Source: Planctomycetota bacterium (GTDB taxonomy: Bacteria; Planctomycetota; Phycisphaerae; WQYP01). From it: a stretch of 6,646 nucleotides of DNA. Shown piece after piece: positions 6,428 to 6,646 of the stretch (its first letter is position 1; every line of letters begins with the position of its first letter). The translations under genes and the position numbers were made by a program. Location: NCBI GenBank assembly GCA_021818565.1, contig JAKATV010000387.1:1-6646 (forward strand), written 5' to 3'. Under the pieces are notes generated by a model, which saw only the letters and a list, made by a program, of their open reading frames with translations, searched no databases and was not told the origin of the DNA.

Positions 6428-6491
6428 AGCTTTGCGCTAAGAAATCAATAGTGAATTACGGCGGCCGGTCGACCGCGCGATAATCCGAATC

Positions 6492-6646
6492 TTAGTTCAT
6501 CGGCTTTCCGGTCTGACACTTGCCCCGAAGTCCCGTCGACAAAACTCCCGCTGACTTATCAGTCAACGGTTGACCATCCCGCAATTTGAACTCAGAAGGG
6601 GTCACGCCGGTAATGCGGCGGAACAATGTCGCAAAATAATTGGAAC
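6492..6646 (-). CDS. AraC/XylS-family transcriptional regulator, C-terminal end only
   Basis: Reading the - strand from the window edge, codons 6644-6642 onward give SNYFATLFRRITGVTPSEFK, the second helix-turn-helix of AraC-family DNA-binding domains (family pattern N-Y-F-x-x-x-F-x-x-x-x-G-x-T-P-x-x-[FY]). A polar tail of about 30 residues follows, to the TAA at 6494-6492. Only 51 codons are present; the sensor domain and first helix-turn-helix lie beyond the window, so the ligand and targets cannot be named. The metallophosphoesterase gene starts 100 bases downstream on the same strand, far enough for its own promoter. Confidence 0.92.
   Translation of the reverse strand, partial: SNYFATLFRRITGVTPSEFKLRDGQPLTDKSAGVLSTGLRGKCQTGKPMN

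Noticed and set aside
6466..6475. Perfect 10-bp palindrome CGGTCGACCG between the regulator gene and the metallophosphoesterase gene
   Set aside because: It is short, GC-rich and single, with no T-run after it and no second copy nearby, so neither a terminator nor an operator can be supported.
1..6646. CRISPR arrays, insertion sequences, tRNA or rRNA genes
   Set aside because: No regularly spaced repeats, transposase motifs, cloverleaf or rRNA-like segments were seen on reading both strands.

Overview
The window carries six genes or gene parts in a compact bacterial layout. Two run on the + strand (thiE, murJ). The rest run on the - strand: an AraC-type regulator (3' end only), an LpxH-like metallophosphoesterase, a large membrane-anchored protein of unknown function, and an antitoxin-toxin pair. 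The host looks Gram-negative, because a lipid A-type phosphoesterase and a MurJ flippase are present. The ThiE with an upstream ThiD2-like domain, the MurJ with an extended central loop, and the unknown protein ending in a pseudopilin-like module together suggest a Planctomycetota (perhaps Phycisphaerae-like) genome. That assignment is inference from protein style, not a database match.

Region 1-2581 (+): the window opens inside a thiamine-phosphate synthase gene whose start lies upstream. It overlaps the start of murJ, so the two are probably co-transcribed, although thiamine synthesis and cell-wall lipid II export have no obvious functional link. Region 2582-2739 is a short convergent gap holding two small hairpins but no convincing intrinsic terminator.

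Region 2740-3516 (-): a type II toxin-antitoxin operon. The antitoxin comes first and appears to have two domains. The ParE/RelE-fold toxin begins with TTG immediately after the antitoxin stop codon, in the same reading frame. A 7-bp inverted repeat upstream (3542-3573) coincides with plausible -35 and -10 boxes and is a candidate autoregulatory operator.

Region 3635-5221 (-): a 528-residue protein with one N-terminal membrane anchor and a C-terminal module like those of pseudopilins. It has a perfect Shine-Dalgarno, preceded by a leader that can fold in two mutually exclusive ways, one of which would hide the ribosome binding site. Region 5222-5461 is otherwise non-coding.

Region 5462-6391 (-): a calcineurin-like metallophosphoesterase of the LpxH type with all metal-binding motifs intact. 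A long interrupted inverted repeat spans its stop codon. Region 6492-6646 (-): the last 51 codons of an AraC/XylS-family regulator, running off the window end. The best candidate for something little described is the two-domain antitoxin with its abutting same-frame toxin. The rest looks like ordinary chromosomal content.
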